Source of the DNA: Streptomyces sp. NBC_00572
GTDB lineage: Bacteria; Actinomycetota; Actinomycetes; Streptomycetales; Streptomycetaceae
Assembly: GCF_026341815.1 (NCBI RefSeq)
Contig: NZ_JAPENX010000003.1
Location: 310,001 to 374,000 of the forward strand
Length of the DNA stretch: 64,000 nucleotides
Direction: 5' to 3'
Positions 33,819 through 44,055 of the stretch are shown here, piece by piece. Below the pieces are notes generated by a model. That model searched no databases. It had not been told where the DNA came from and saw nothing but the letters and a program-made list of their open reading frames with translations. Numbering within the stretch: position 1 is the stretch's first letter; every line of letters begins with the position of its first letter. The position numbers were made by a program, and so were the translations under genes.

Positions 33819-35306
33819 TCAAGCCGCCCGAGTGGGGCCCGGCGTGGCCGCGCCGCCCGTCGTAGGCGCACCGGAGCCGAGGGCCTCCGTCGCACCCGGA
33901 ACATGCACGTCACGTCCGGTCAGCATCTGGAGGACCAGCGCGCCCACGCACAGCAGCGCGCTCAGCCCCCAGATCGTCAGATACGCGGAGAGCGCCGGGA
34001 CCTCCGTACCCCCGACGACAAGCGAGCCGAGGACGACCGCCGAGCCCGCGCCCGCGACACTGCCGCCCAGGGTCTTCAGGTTGTTGTAGACGGCGGTCGC
34101 ACTCGCCGTCCGGTCCGTGGCGCTGCGTTCCACGATCAGAGTGGGCAGACCGCCCAAGGCCAGGCCCATGCCGAAGCCGGCGACGGCGGACGCCAGGGCG
34201 AACAGTGGCAGAGCGGTGTGAGCGGCGATCAGCCCCACGTTCCCCGCCGCCATCAGTGCGAAGGAGAGCAGCAGCACACGACGGTAGCCCGTTCGGGCCG
34301 CCACCCGGGCCACGAGGCTCGCCCCGGCGAAGGCCAGCACATGCGGCACCGCGCCCCACGCGCTGATCTCCCAGGTGGTGAGCCCGAACCCGTACCCCTC
34401 GTCGGCCGTGGACGCGGCCAGATACGAGATGCCGACGGCCTGCCCGCCCAGCATCACGGCGCCGAAGAGGAAGCCGGAGACGTAGTACAGCGCGGACTGG
34501 CGGCGGGCCACAGCCCGGACGTCGACCAGGGCGTGTGGCCGGTCCCGTTCGAGCCGGACCCACCAGGCGAGCAGGGCCAGGGAGAGCACCAGACCGCCCA
34601 GGGTGAGCGGAGAGGTCCAGCCCCAGGTCGCGCCGCGCGCCGTCGTGCCGAGGAACAGCAGCAGCGAGAGCCCGAGCAGCAGCGCCCCCGACCAGTCCAT
34701 CCGGCCCGGTGCGCGCGTCCGGGACTCCGGGATCGCGCAGTACGACAGGGCCAGGCATGCACACGCGAGCGTGGCAAGGACCGAGAGAGTGGCCCGGACG
34801 CCACCGGTGAGTGCGAGCAGAGGGCCCACCAGAGCGTGCCCGAGAAGCGATCCGAGGGTGAGCGCGCCGACAAGCAGCCCCACCGCCCGTCGCCCGCCCT
34901 CCAGGTCGAGCCGGTCCCGTACGAGACCGATCTCCAGCGGCAGCAGCGCCGCCAGCGGACCCATCAGGGCACGGCCCACCAGCAGCACCGTCAGATTCGG
35001 TGCGAGGGCCACCAGGACGGTGCCCGCCGCGACGCAGACCAGCGCGATCCGGGTCAGCCGACGGTGCCCGTAGAGATCTCCGAGCCGGCCGAACACGGGC
35101 ACCGCGACCGCTGCCGCGAGGAACTGCACCGCCATGTACCACTGCGCCTGTGACGCGCTGATGGACTGCCAGTCCTGAACGGCCGGTACCAGCGCCGGCG
35201 CCGAGCCCTGGAGGAAGCCGCTGAGCAACTCGAAGACGACGAGCAGGCCGACTACGGCGGTCACCCGGGGCGCCGCCGCCTCCGCCGTCCCGCGCGGGGC
35301 CGTCAT
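33819..35306 (-). CDS. MFS transporter, drug/H+ antiporter (14-TM DHA2-like)
   Basis: 495 residues, ATG at 35306 overlapping the M20 stop (ATGA). About fourteen hydrophobic segments; the conserved motif A is FGRLGDLYGHRRLTRIALV between helices 2 and 3, and motif C-like glycines occur in LGSLLGHALVGPLLALTGG. The family exports drugs or small molecules using the proton gradient. Coupled translation with an M20 amidohydrolase, and a divergent Lrp-type regulator, suggests export or import linked with conversion of one N-acyl compound or amino acid derivative. Confidence 0.92.
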   Translation of the reverse strand: MTAPRGTAEAAAPRVTAVVGLLVVFELLSGFLQGSAPALVPAVQDWQSISASQAQWYMAVQFLAAAVAVPVFGRLGDLYGHRRLTRIALVCVAAGTVLVALAPNLTVLLVGRALMGPLAALLPLEIGLVRDRLDLEGGRRAVGLLVGALTLGSLLGHALVGPLLALTGGVRATLSVLATLACACLALSYCAIPESRTRAPGRMDWSGALLLGLSLLLFLGTTARGATWGWTSPLTLGGLVLSLALLAWWVRLERDRPHALVDVRAVARRQSALYYVSGFLFGAVMLGGQAVGISYLAASTADEGYGFGLTTWEISAWGAVPHVLAFAGASLVARVAARTGYRRVLLLSFALMAAGNVGLIAAHTALPLFALASAVAGFGMGLALGGLPTLIVERSATDRTASATAVYNNLKTLGGSVAGAGSAVVLGSLVVGGTEVPALSAYLTIWGLSALLCVGALVLQMLTGRDVHVPGATEALGSGAPTTGGAATPGPTRAA

Positions 35307-36505
35307 ACTGACGCGCCTGCGGCGAGCCGCTGCTCGGCGAGCTCGCCGAGCAGCGCCGCCTGGCGGTGGAGCACCCGGTCGTCGAAAACCGCTCGCGGGG
35401 AGTGGTTCTGGGGTGCCTTCTCCACGTCCACGCCTTCGGGCGCCGCGCCGACCAGCAGCATCGCGCCGGGCACCTTGTTCAGCACAAGGGAGAAGTCCTC
35501 CGAACCGCTGGCCGGCTGCGGCGCCTCCCACACCTCGCCCGTGCCGAACAGCTCGCGCGCCGCGTCCAGCGCGAACGCCGTCGCGGCCGGCTCGTTGACG
35601 GTGACCGGATAGAGCATCTCGTACTCCACCTCCACGTCCAGCCCGTGTGCGGCCGCGATCCCGCGCACCAGACGCGGCAGCCCCGCGGCCAGCCGCTCGT
35701 GGTTGGCCTCGGAGTAACTGCGTACGGTCGCCTCGAACTCGGCCGTGTCCGGGATGACGTTCTGCTGGGTACCGGCGTGCAGCCGCCCGACGGTCACCAC
35801 CACCGGGTCGAAGATGTCGAAGGTGCGCGTCACCCAGTTCTGCAGCGCGGTCACCATCTCGCAGACGGCCGGCACCGGGTCCTTGGCGTGGTGCGGAGCC
35901 GAACCGTGCCCGCCCTCGCCGCGAACCGTCACCCGCAGGACGTCGGACGCCGTCATGACGGTGCCGGGCCGGGACGCGACCCAGCCGCCGGGCAGCCGAT
36001 TGGCCGAGACGTGCAGGGCGAAGGCCGCGTCGAGCGGCTTGCCCGCCGCGCCCAGGACACCCTCGTCGATCATCGCGCCCGCCCCGTTGTGCCCCTCCTC
36101 GCCCGGCTGGAACATGAACACCACATCGCCCTGGAGGCTCTCCCGGCGGTCCGCGAGCAGCGTCGCCGCGCCGACGAGCCCGGCGGTGTGCAGATCGTGC
36201 CCGCAGCCGTGCATCCGGCCCGGCATCTCGGAGGCGTACTCCACCCCCGTCAGCTCGTCCACCGGCAGTGCGTCCATGTCACCCCGCAGCAGCACCGCCC
36301 CGCCGGGACGGCCACCGCGCAGCACGGCCGTGACCGAGGTCAGCTCCCGGCCCAGCGTGATCTCGAGAGGGAGACCGTCGAGCGCGGCGAGGACCTTCTC
36401 CTGCGTGCGCGGCAGCCGGAGGCCGAGCTCCGGCTCACGGTGCAGCGAGCGGCGCAGCCGCACAAGATCGGGCTGGAGTTCCCTGGCGCGTTCCAATACG
36501 GACAT
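35303..36505 (-). CDS. M20 family metallo-amidohydrolase (peptidase M20D)
   Basis: 400 residues. Metal ligands of the M20D group are in place: GRMHGC101GH103DLHTAGLVG, the E-E pair in MFQPGEEGHNGAGAMIDEG, ALHVSANRLPGG and the late H in PQNHSPRAVFDD. A dimerisation lid domain spans about residues 180-290. Members hydrolyse N-acyl or amide bonds of amino acids (hippurate, IAA-conjugates, N-acetyl-diaminopimelate). It starts an operon with the MFS gene, divergent from an Lrp regulator, whose ligand may be the amino acid released. Confidence 0.93.
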   Translation of the reverse strand: MSVLERARELQPDLVRLRRSLHREPELGLRLPRTQEKVLAALDGLPLEITLGRELTSVTAVLRGGRPGGAVLLRGDMDALPVDELTGVEYASEMPGRMHGCGHDLHTAGLVGAATLLADRRESLQGDVVFMFQPGEEGHNGAGAMIDEGVLGAAGKPLDAAFALHVSANRLPGGWVASRPGTVMTASDVLRVTVRGEGGHGSAPHHAKDPVPAVCEMVTALQNWVTRTFDIFDPVVVTVGRLHAGTQQNVIPDTAEFEATVRSYSEANHERLAAGLPRLVRGIAAAHGLDVEVEYEMLYPVTVNEPAATAFALDAARELFGTGEVWEAPQPASGSEDFSLVLNKVPGAMLLVGAAPEGVDVEKAPQNHSPRAVFDDRVLHRQAALLGELAEQRLAAGASV

Positions 36506-36609
36506 GCTGCGTCAACCTCCTGATACGGTTCCGGCCATCGGTGCGGCAAGACTGAAGTCCTGGCCCGCCCAACCGACCCGAATCGCAGGAAACGCGCAAG
36601 GGACATCGA

Positions 36610-37710
36610 ATGACGCAGTATTCCGGCCACGGACCGGTACGGAATTCCGCGCACGGGCCGGTACGGGCACTCGACGACGTCGACCAGGCCCTGGTGCACG
36701 CGCTGCAGATCGCCCCACGCGCCGGCTGGAGCGAGATCGGCGCCGTACTCGGATTGGACGCCGTCACCGTGGCCCGCCGCTGGCACCGGCTCACCGAAGC
36801 CGGCGCTGCCTGGATCAGCTGCTCCCCCTCCCCCGCCCTCGCCGCGAGCGGACAGGGACTGCTCGCCGTCGTCGAGGTGGACTGCGCCAGCGGCAACCTG
36901 CTGACCGTCGCCCGGGCCCTCGCCGAGCTGCCCCACGTCACCGCCGTCGAACACGTCAGCGGAGACCGCGACCTCCTGCTCACAGTGATGGCCACAGACC
37001 TCGCCGCGCTCACCCACTGGGTGACTCGCGGCATCGGCGCGATGCAGGGCATCGTCGCCACCCGGACCCACCTCGCGAGCACCGTCTACACCGAGGGCAG
37101 CCGTTGGCGGCTGCGCGCCCTCGACCGCACTCAGATCGCCCGCCTTGCCGACACCGGCGCTCCCCGCAGCGACACGCCCGTCTTCCCCCTCACCGACCTG
37201 GACCACGCCCTCGTCGGAGCCCTGTCCATGAACGGCCGCGCCACCTACCGCGCCCTCGCCGACGCCTGCGGAACCAGCCCGGACACCGTCCGTCGCCGAC
37301 TCGGCCGGCTCTTCGCCGCCGGCATGCTCCAGCCCCGTTGCGAGGTCGCCCGGCCCTTGTCGGAGTGGCCGGTCACGGTGATCCTCTGGGGGAGGGCTGC
37401 CGCAGCGGAGTTGGAGAGCGTCTCCCGGGCCGTCACCGGCGCCCGCGAAGTACGACTGTGCGCCGGTCTCACCGGCCGGAACAACGTCCTCGTCGTGGCC
37501 TGGGTGAAGTCCCTCGCCGACGCCCAGCGCTTCGAGGTACGACTCGCCCAGCGCGCCCCCGGCCTGGACATCACCGACCGGGCCGTGGCCCTCTGGCCGC
37601 TGAAGCTCAGCGGCCACCTGCTCGACGAACGCGGCTACCGCATCGGCGGCGTCCCACTGGACGTCCGCACGGCCGGCGCCACCCGGCGAGATCCGGAAGA
37701 CACTCCCTAG
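36610..37710 (+). CDS. Lrp/AsnC family regulator with two Lrp modules
   Basis: 366 residues, about twice the usual Lrp length. Two AsnC-type helix-turn-helix modules are visible: residues 22-70 (LDDVDQALVHALQIAPRAGW, SEIGAVLGLDAVTVARRW) and 195-245 (LTDLDHALVGALSMNGRATY, RALADACGTSPDTVRRRLGR), each followed by a RAM-like sensor segment. Fused double-Lrp proteins are frequent in actinobacteria. It is divergent from the M20/MFS operon across 104 bp and is the obvious local regulator, probably sensing an amino acid. Confidence 0.92.
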   Translation: MTQYSGHGPVRNSAHGPVRALDDVDQALVHALQIAPRAGWSEIGAVLGLDAVTVARRWHRLTEAGAAWISCSPSPALAASGQGLLAVVEVDCASGNLLTVARALAELPHVTAVEHVSGDRDLLLTVMATDLAALTHWVTRGIGAMQGIVATRTHLASTVYTEGSRWRLRALDRTQIARLADTGAPRSDTPVFPLTDLDHALVGALSMNGRATYRALADACGTSPDTVRRRLGRLFAAGMLQPRCEVARPLSEWPVTVILWGRAAAAELESVSRAVTGAREVRLCAGLTGRNNVLVVAWVKSLADAQRFEVRLAQRAPGLDITDRAVALWPLKLSGHLLDERGYRIGGVPLDVRTAGATRRDPEDTP

Positions 37711-37794
37711 CTAGGGCTGTGACCGGGAAGTTCGCCGGGTTGCTCGTTGTGCTGGTTGGCAGTGACGACGCTTCCGACCAGGAGGGGAGTCGGG

Positions 37795-38367
37795 ATGGCA
37801 CCACCGGTCAGGGTCCGCAGGCTGACCGAGCAAGAAGGGCAGAAGCTTCAGCAGATCGTGCGGCGGGGCAGTACCAGTTCGGTGCGGATTCGGCGGGCGA
37901 TGCTGCTGGCCTCGGCCGGCGGCAGCACGGTCCCGGTCATCGCCCGGCTGGTCCAGGCGGACGAGGACACCGTCCGCGACGTGATCCACAAGTTCAACGA
38001 GATCGGGCTTGCATGCCTTAACCCTCAGTGGGCGGGAGGCCGTCCCCGCCTGCTCAGTGCTGACGACGAGGATTTCGTCGCCACCCGCCTGGACCAGCAC
38101 CTGAGCGCCGTACGCACGCGCGTGGCGGCGGCCATGCCGCCGGGCCAGGACAGAACCGAGGCCGAAGCATGTACCAGTTGGGCGACAGCCACGGTGGAGC
38201 GCCTCGATCCGCTGAACACACCACCCCCGGCTGCCCGACGTTCCCGAACCACGCGCGGAAGACCTGAAGCCCTTCCTCGGCGGCTGGAGCCCCTACGAGC
38301 CCTGATACGCCGCTCGGCCGTAGGGGCCCCGTTCCTCCTGAGCCCCAACGCTGCCAACGACCCTTGA
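37795..38367 (+). pseudogene. Truncated IS630-family transposase
   Basis: The frame starts MAPPVRVRRLTEQEGQKLQQ with an upstream GGAGGGG, and up to about 38079 it matches the N-terminal helix-turn-helix of Streptomyces IS630 transposases (RRGSTSSVRIRRAMLLAS, then GLACLNPQWAGGRPRLLS). Beyond DDEDFV the family sequence stops and unrelated frame follows to 38367; the DDE catalytic part is absent. No terminal inverted repeat was found. It is a dead fragment inside the island. Confidence 0.85.
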
Positions 38368-38916
38368 ATTCGCACCGAGAGACGGTAAAGCGAGCCCCGG
38401 TGCAGGCGGCGCTCCATCCACCGTCACCTGCACCAAACTCGACCTGACAATCCATCAGAACGAGTGTCAAATGAGCGACACGAGCGTCATTTCAGCGTCG
38501 ATATATCGCCCGTAACGCCCACACCGCACATCATGCGCACTGGTAAAACCGCAGGTCAGGCGTCCTTCTTGACCGGCTCCAGGATCGCCACGCGCTCCAC
38601 GTGGTGCGTCATCGCAAAACACGTGGAACAAAAAACACGTGAAGGGAAACCGCAGGTCAGCGGCGCGTGCGACGCAAATCGGGCTCAAGATCAATGTGCA
38701 TTGCGGGCACTATGGGCGCTACGTGCCACCTTCGACGCACGCTGGCAGCCCCCCTTCGCGGTGCGTGACGTGATCAGCCCTTGATCGTTTGAGTTGTCGC
38801 CGTCGGAGACCCGGCGGTGGACCCCTGTCGTGAAGCAGGCATCCGCGAGGGTGAGGCAGTGCGGGCCCACGACGTTCAGGGCCGCCCCTCCTGCTGGACC
38901 TGGGAAGTTCTCACAC
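38368..38916. other. 549-bp gene-poor, slightly AT-richer stretch with repeated AAACCGCAGGTCAG
   Basis: No intact gene. AAACCGCAGGTCAG appears at about 38547 and again near 38648, and the bases between carry the tail of a methyltransferase relic. The part around 38600-38710 is richer in A/T than its surroundings (AAAACACGTGGAACAAAAAA). It looks like insertion debris between the IS630 fragment and the asnB pseudogene. Confidence 0.55.
38557..38613 (-). pseudogene. C-terminal relic resembling a TrmA/RlmD-type RNA methyltransferase
   Basis: On the minus strand MTHHVERVAILEPVKKDA and a TGA stop. THHVExVAxLxP is the C-terminus of class I SAM-dependent RNA uracil-5 methyltransferases. Only this tail is present; it is flanked by the AAACCGCAGGTCAG repeat. 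The match is short, so the identity is tentative. Confidence 0.45.
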
Positions 38917-39940
38917 ATGTGCGGTCTGGTCGGGTACGCAGGTTTCGGGGACGCTCCTGCGGCCGCCACCGAAGGTTCCACACTCAAGGAGATGACGCAG
39001 ACGCTCGCCTGCCGGGGACCGGACGCCTCCGCGACCTGGCGTGAGGGGCACGCGGCGCTGGGGCACACCCGGCTGGCCATCGTGGATGTGGAAGGTGGCC
39101 GCCAGCCACTGCTCCTGGAGCGCGACGGCCGGACCGTGCTGGCCGTGGTGTTCACCGGCGAGGTCTACAACCACGGCGAACTACGGCGCGAGCTGGCCGG
39201 GCTCGGCCACCGGTTCCGTACGCGTGGTGACGGCGAGGTGGTGCTGCACGCGATCGACGCCTGGGGCCCCGATGCCCCCGGGCGGCTGGAGGGAATGTTC
39301 GCCCACGTGGCGTAGGAGCCAGCCCGGCGGCGGCTGACCCTGGCCCGGGACCGGCTGGGGATCAAACCGCCCTGTTACGCCCGGACCGAGGCCGGGACGG
39401 TGTTCGGGTCGGAGCCCAAGGCCGTACTCGCCCACCCCGACGTCCCGGTGGCACTGGACCACGACGGGTTTCGTGAACTGATGCTCACCGCCCACCCCAT
39501 GATCAAGACCCCGGGACGCAGCGCCTTCGCCGGACTGCGCGAGGTGGCCCCGGTACCACCGTGGTCCTCTCTGCCAAAGGTGAAACCATTCACCGCTACT
39601 GGACACTGACGCCGGCCGAGCACCGCGACGACCTGCCCACCACGGTGGAGCGGGTACGAGGGCTGCTGGGCCGGGCCGTGCGAGGGCAACTGGCGGCCGA
39701 CGTCCCCGTCTGCATGCTGCTGTCGGGCGGCCTGGACTCCAGCGCGCTCGCCGCACTCGGCCGCCCTGCCACCGGGAACCTGCACACCCTGTCCGTCGAC
39801 GTCGGCGCTCGTGCCGCAGACGACGACGCCATGGGCAGGAACCCGGACGGCCCCTACGTCGACCTGATGGTCCGGCACCTCGACACCACTCACCGAACGG
39901 TCGGGCCGAGCGCGGACGACCTGGCCGACCCAGGGGCGTC
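38917..39940 (+). pseudogene. asnB: Asparagine synthase (glutamine-hydrolysing) pseudogene
   Basis: From the ATG at 38917 the glutaminase domain is clear, with the nucleophile C2 in MCGLVGYAGFGD, LACRGPDAS, LGHTRLAIVDVEGGRQPL and VFTGEVYNHGELR. A TAG at 39313-39315 interrupts FAHVA*EPARRRLTLARDRLG in frame. Near 39555 a base is missing (CCCCGGTACC where CCCCGGGTACC would restore VAPGTTVVLSAKGETIHRYW). The synthetase domain then shows the PP-loop LLSGGLDSSALAAL but ends after RHLDTTHRTV; the last third is lost. Three independent lesions make it non-functional. Confidence 0.92.
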
Positions 39941-40227
39941 GCCGCACCGGGCCGTGCCGGGCGGCTCAACGAGAGCATGTCGCGACGCTGGCGCGCGTCG
40001 TGTCCGCCGCACTCTTCCTCGCGAGGGCCGCGAGCGTAAACGCGACCGCGAGCGTCGACGAGATCCCGCGTGACATCCGAGACCAGCCGGCGGTCGTACT
40101 GCCGCGCTGACGCCGGTGACGCTTTGGCTGGCAGCGCTACCGCCGACGGGGGTGATCACAGCCCCTCGCGGGTGCCCGCGGTGTTCGACTGTGGGTGCGA
40201 CCGGCGCGCACACGCCGCGCGGTGCCA
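39941..40227. other. Gap between asnB pseudogene and TetR gene
   Basis: No gene was recognised. A short open piece to a TGA near 40111 reads EHVATLARVVSAALFLARAA and later VDEIPRDIRDQPAVVLPR, which looks protein-like but has no identifiable start or family. It may be another relic. Confidence 0.35.
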
Positions 40228-40241
40228 GGGGCTTTGGCCCC
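40228..40241 (-). terminator. Short hairpin terminator after TetR gene
   Basis: GGGGC and GCCCC around TTTG (40228-40241), extended imperfectly on both sides (CCAGGGGC...GCCCCGG), directly after the TetR stop codon at 40244 on the minus strand. Confidence 0.55.
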
Positions 40242-40243
40242 GG

Positions 40244-40819
40244 TCAGCCGGCTTCCGCCAGGGCCGCGTGCGCGGCGGTGAGGATCTCCTCGGAGAGTGG
40301 GGAACCCGCGGTTGCCCGGGACAGCACCAGCGCACCGAACAAGGTGCACAGCCGGGCGATGCCGTCCTCGCCCTCCCCGGCGGCCCCGACCGGGGCGAGG
40401 AACGCGGCAAAGTCGGCCACCCCCTCGGTGTAGGTGCGACGGGCCTCGCAGTCCTCATCCCCGCGTGCGACGTCGACGGCGAGGGCCGCGACCGGGCAGC
40501 CGCCCGCCGGGTCGTCACGGTGCTCGACGGAGAGGTAGGCGTCGATCAGGGCCCGCTGAGCGGTATCCCGCTGCCCGTCGTACTGCTCGAGCCCGGCCGT
40601 ATGGCGCCGGGCGAGCTCAGCGAAGGCGTGGGCGGTCGCCTCGTCGACGAGCGCCTCCTTGGAGGCGAACTGCTTGTAGAAGCCGCCGTGGGTCAGGCCG
40701 GCCGCCTTCATGAGGTCGGCGACGCTCACCTGGGTGCCCTGCTCCCGGAACAGCCGGGAGGCGGTGTCCACCACCCGCCTGCGGTTCTCCTGCGCCTGCG
40801 CCTGCGATACGCGGCCCAT
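40244..40819 (-). CDS. TetR family regulator (AcrR-type, redox/detox cluster)
   Basis: 191 residues from the ATG at 40819 with GGGAGG five bases upstream. N-terminal helix-turn-helix: RRVVDTASRLFREQGTQVSV, ADLMKAAGLTHGGFYKQFASKEALVDEA at residues 13-60. The C-terminal sensor contains GGCPVAALAVDVARGD, the conserved CPVAAL segment of TetR_C_6/YxaF-like regulators that often control oxidoreductases. It faces an SDR gene across a 38-bp near-perfect palindrome, its likely operator. Confidence 0.93.
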   Translation of the reverse strand: MGRVSQAQAQENRRRVVDTASRLFREQGTQVSVADLMKAAGLTHGGFYKQFASKEALVDEATAHAFAELARRHTAGLEQYDGQRDTAQRALIDAYLSVEHRDDPAGGCPVAALAVDVARGDEDCEARRTYTEGVADFAAFLAPVGAAGEGEDGIARLCTLFGALVLSRATAGSPLSEEILTAAHAALAEAG

Positions 40820-40859
40820 GGCCACCTCCCATTTGGATGTCGACTGGCATCTATCGTAT

Positions 40860-40897
40860 CCCCATGTTTAGATTGGGTTCGTAATCTAAACATGGGG
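40860..40897. promoter_or_regulatory. 38-bp operator palindrome between TetR and SDR genes
   Basis: CCCCATGTTTAGATT (40860-40874) and AATCTAAACATGGGG (40883-40897) are perfect 15-bp inverted arms around GGGTTCGT. It is by far the longest perfect palindrome in the divergent 118-bp gap. Its AT-rich core contrasts with the surrounding GC. Half-sites of TTTAGATT-like sequence in YxaF/LmrA-type TetR operators suggest that two TetR dimers bind here, repressing both directions. Confidence 0.85.
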
Positions 40898-40937
40898 CGT
40901 GCGACTCGACGGCGCCCGCCGAAGACCAGGAGCAGGC

Positions 40938-41630
40938 ATGGAACTGAAGAACGCGGTCGCGGTCGTCACCGGCGCCAACCGGGGCCTCGGACGGCACCTG
41001 GCCGCCCAGCTCGTGGAGCGCGGCGCGAAGGTGTACGCGGCGGCCCGCCACCCCGAGACGGTCGACGTGCCGGGCACCGTCCCGCTGCGCCTCGACGTGA
41101 CGGACGAGGCATCGATACGGGAGGCCGCCCGCATCGCGTCGGATGCGACCCTGCTGATCAACAACGCGGGCATCTCCACCGGCGCGACGCTGATCGGGGG
41201 CGACACCGATGAGGTGCGCCGGGAGATGGAGACCAACTTCTACGGCCCGCTCGCCGCGACCCGCGCCTTCGCCCCCGTCATCGAGGGCAACGGCGGCGGC
41301 GCCGTACTCAACGTCCTGTCCGCCCTGTCCTGGTTCCACCCGGCCGCCCTCGGCTCCTACGCCGCATCCAAGGCCGCCGCCTGGGCACTGAGTGACGCTA
41401 CTCGCGAAGAGCTGGCGCCCCGGGGCATCGCCGTCTCGGCGCTGCACGTCGGCTACATGGACACCGACATGGCCGCCGGTGTCCCCGCCGACCAGAAGGT
41501 CGCCGCCGCCGACGTCGCGGCTCAGGCCCTGTACGGCATCGAGACGGGCCTGCCCGAGATCCTCGCCGACGAGACCAGCCGGTACGTCAAGCAGAGCCTG
41601 GCCGCGGCACCCCAGCCGAACGCAGGCTGA
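40938..41630 (+). CDS. SDR family oxidoreductase
   Basis: 230 residues, ATG at 40938. VVTGANRGLGRHLAAQL is the cofactor loop with a following AAARHPE that favours NADP, LINNAGIS at residues 73-80, and the active site S131, Y141 and K145 in SWFHPAALGSYAASKAA. It is first in a + strand cluster with an aldo-keto reductase, quinone reductase-type enzyme, hydrolase and EthD-like protein, all after the TetR operator. A compound with a carbonyl group is the likely substrate class. Confidence 0.93.
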   Translation: MELKNAVAVVTGANRGLGRHLAAQLVERGAKVYAAARHPETVDVPGTVPLRLDVTDEASIREAARIASDATLLINNAGISTGATLIGGDTDEVRREMETNFYGPLAATRAFAPVIEGNGGGAVLNVLSALSWFHPAALGSYAASKAAAWALSDATREELAPRGIAVSALHVGYMDTDMAAGVPADQKVAAADVAAQALYGIETGLPEILADETSRYVKQSLAAAPQPNAG

Positions 41631-41686
41631 CGCTCACCCCGCCACCGCGGCGCGCCCCCTTCCCACCCCTCGTGCAAGGACCTTTC

Positions 41687-42742
<1,056 letters not shown>

Positions 42743-42879
42743 TGGGCGAACGCGGCTGAGGACGCGGTGCGCCCAGCCGCAGCCAGGAAAACAACGCAAA
42801 CTATCCCGTACTGGGAGAAGCCCGGGGCGAGCACGGACCCCGCCCCCTTCCAGGGACGGGACACGGAACGGAGACGACG

Positions 42880-43884
42880 ATGAGGGCCTTCATGGTCGAG
42901 AAGTACGGCGGCCAGGCCGGGATGCGCGCCGCCGAAATGCCCGACCCGCAGGTGGGCGCCGACGACGTCCTGGTCAAGATCCACGCGGCGAGCGTCAACC
43001 CGCTGGACCTCAGGATTCGCAACGGGGACTTCAAGGCGTTCCTGCCCTACCGTCTCCCCCTCGTCCTGGGCAACGACCTCGCCGGAGAGGTCCTGCAGGT
43101 CGGGTCCTCCGTCACCCGCTTCGCGGTGGGTGACGAGGTCTACGCCCGGCCCGACAAGGACCGCATCGGCACCTTCGCCGAACTCCTCGCAGTCCACCAG
43201 GACGACCTGGCGCCCAAACCCGCCGCCCTCACCATGACCGAGGCCGCCTCCCTGCCCCTGGTCGCCCTGACCGCATGGCAGGCACTGGTCGAGCGCGCCC
43301 GCGTACAGCCGGGTCAGAAGGTCCTCATCCACGCGGGCGCCGGCGGCCTCGGCTCCATCGCCATCCAGCTGGCCAAGGAACTCGGCGCGCACGTGGCCAC
43401 CACCGCGAGCACCGCCAAGGTCGACCTGGTCAAGAACCTCGGCGCGGACGAAGTCATCGACTACCGCACCCAGGACTTCACCGAGGTCCTCGACGGCTAC
43501 GACGTCGTCCTCGACAGCCTCGGTGGCGACAACCTGGCCAGGTCCTTGCGTGTCCTCAAGCCCGGCGGCATCGCCATCAGCGTCGCGGGCCCGCCCGACC
43601 CGGCCTTCGCCCGTGAACTAGGCGCGAACCCGGTCCTCCGCCTGGCCATGACCGCGCTCAGTTCCAAGACCCGCCGCCAGGCCAAGCGCCTGGGCGTGAC
43701 GTACTCCTTCCTGTTCATGAAGGCCAGTGGAGACCAGTTGCGGGAACTCACCCCCCTCATCGACACCGGGAAGATCCGCCCCGTCGTCGACACCGTCTTC
43801 CCGTTCGACGACACCCTCCACGCCATGGAGTACGTCGAAAAGGGCCGGGCGAAGGCCGGCAAGGTCGTCGTCTCCATGACGTAG
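42880..43884 (+). CDS. Zinc-free NADP-dependent alcohol dehydrogenase/quinone oxidoreductase (MDR)
   Basis: 334 residues. GroES-like N-terminal domain (VKIHAASVNPLDLRIRNGDF, LGNDLAGEVLQVG), no zinc-binding Cys set, then Rossmann domain VLIHAGAGGLGSIAIQLAKELGAHV with ADEVIDYRTQDFTEV. This pattern fits QOR-type reductases that reduce quinones or enones by NADPH. It lies 137 bp after the AKR gene; this gap, with GGAAAACAACGC, may carry a secondary promoter. The next 171 bp after it show no gene. Confidence 0.93.
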   Translation: MRAFMVEKYGGQAGMRAAEMPDPQVGADDVLVKIHAASVNPLDLRIRNGDFKAFLPYRLPLVLGNDLAGEVLQVGSSVTRFAVGDEVYARPDKDRIGTFAELLAVHQDDLAPKPAALTMTEAASLPLVALTAWQALVERARVQPGQKVLIHAGAGGLGSIAIQLAKELGAHVATTASTAKVDLVKNLGADEVIDYRTQDFTEVLDGYDVVLDSLGGDNLARSLRVLKPGGIAISVAGPPDPAFARELGANPVLRLAMTALSSKTRRQAKRLGVTYSFLFMKASGDQLRELTPLIDTGKIRPVVDTVFPFDDTLHAMEYVEKGRAKAGKVVVSMT

Positions 43885-44055
43885 GACAGACCCGCCGACA
43901 CCGGCCGGCTCCACCAGCTCACCGTCCACGCCGAGCAAGGCGTGATGCGCCTGGTCACGGGCCTGGCACCCGGCTTCGGCAGGGCCGTCATCAGCCCCAG
44001 CGGACCCGCCACCACCCCGCGGCGCGCGACCAGAAACACACCGGGAGAAACCACC

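Noticed and set aside
33768..35153. 461-codon + strand frame
   Set aside because: Antisense to the MFS transporter gene; Arg/Gln/His/Pro-rich with no domain.
38464..38784. + strand 106-codon frame in the gene-poor stretch
   Set aside because: No ribosome site, no recognised domain, composition unlike neighbours, and it covers a methyltransferase relic on the other strand.
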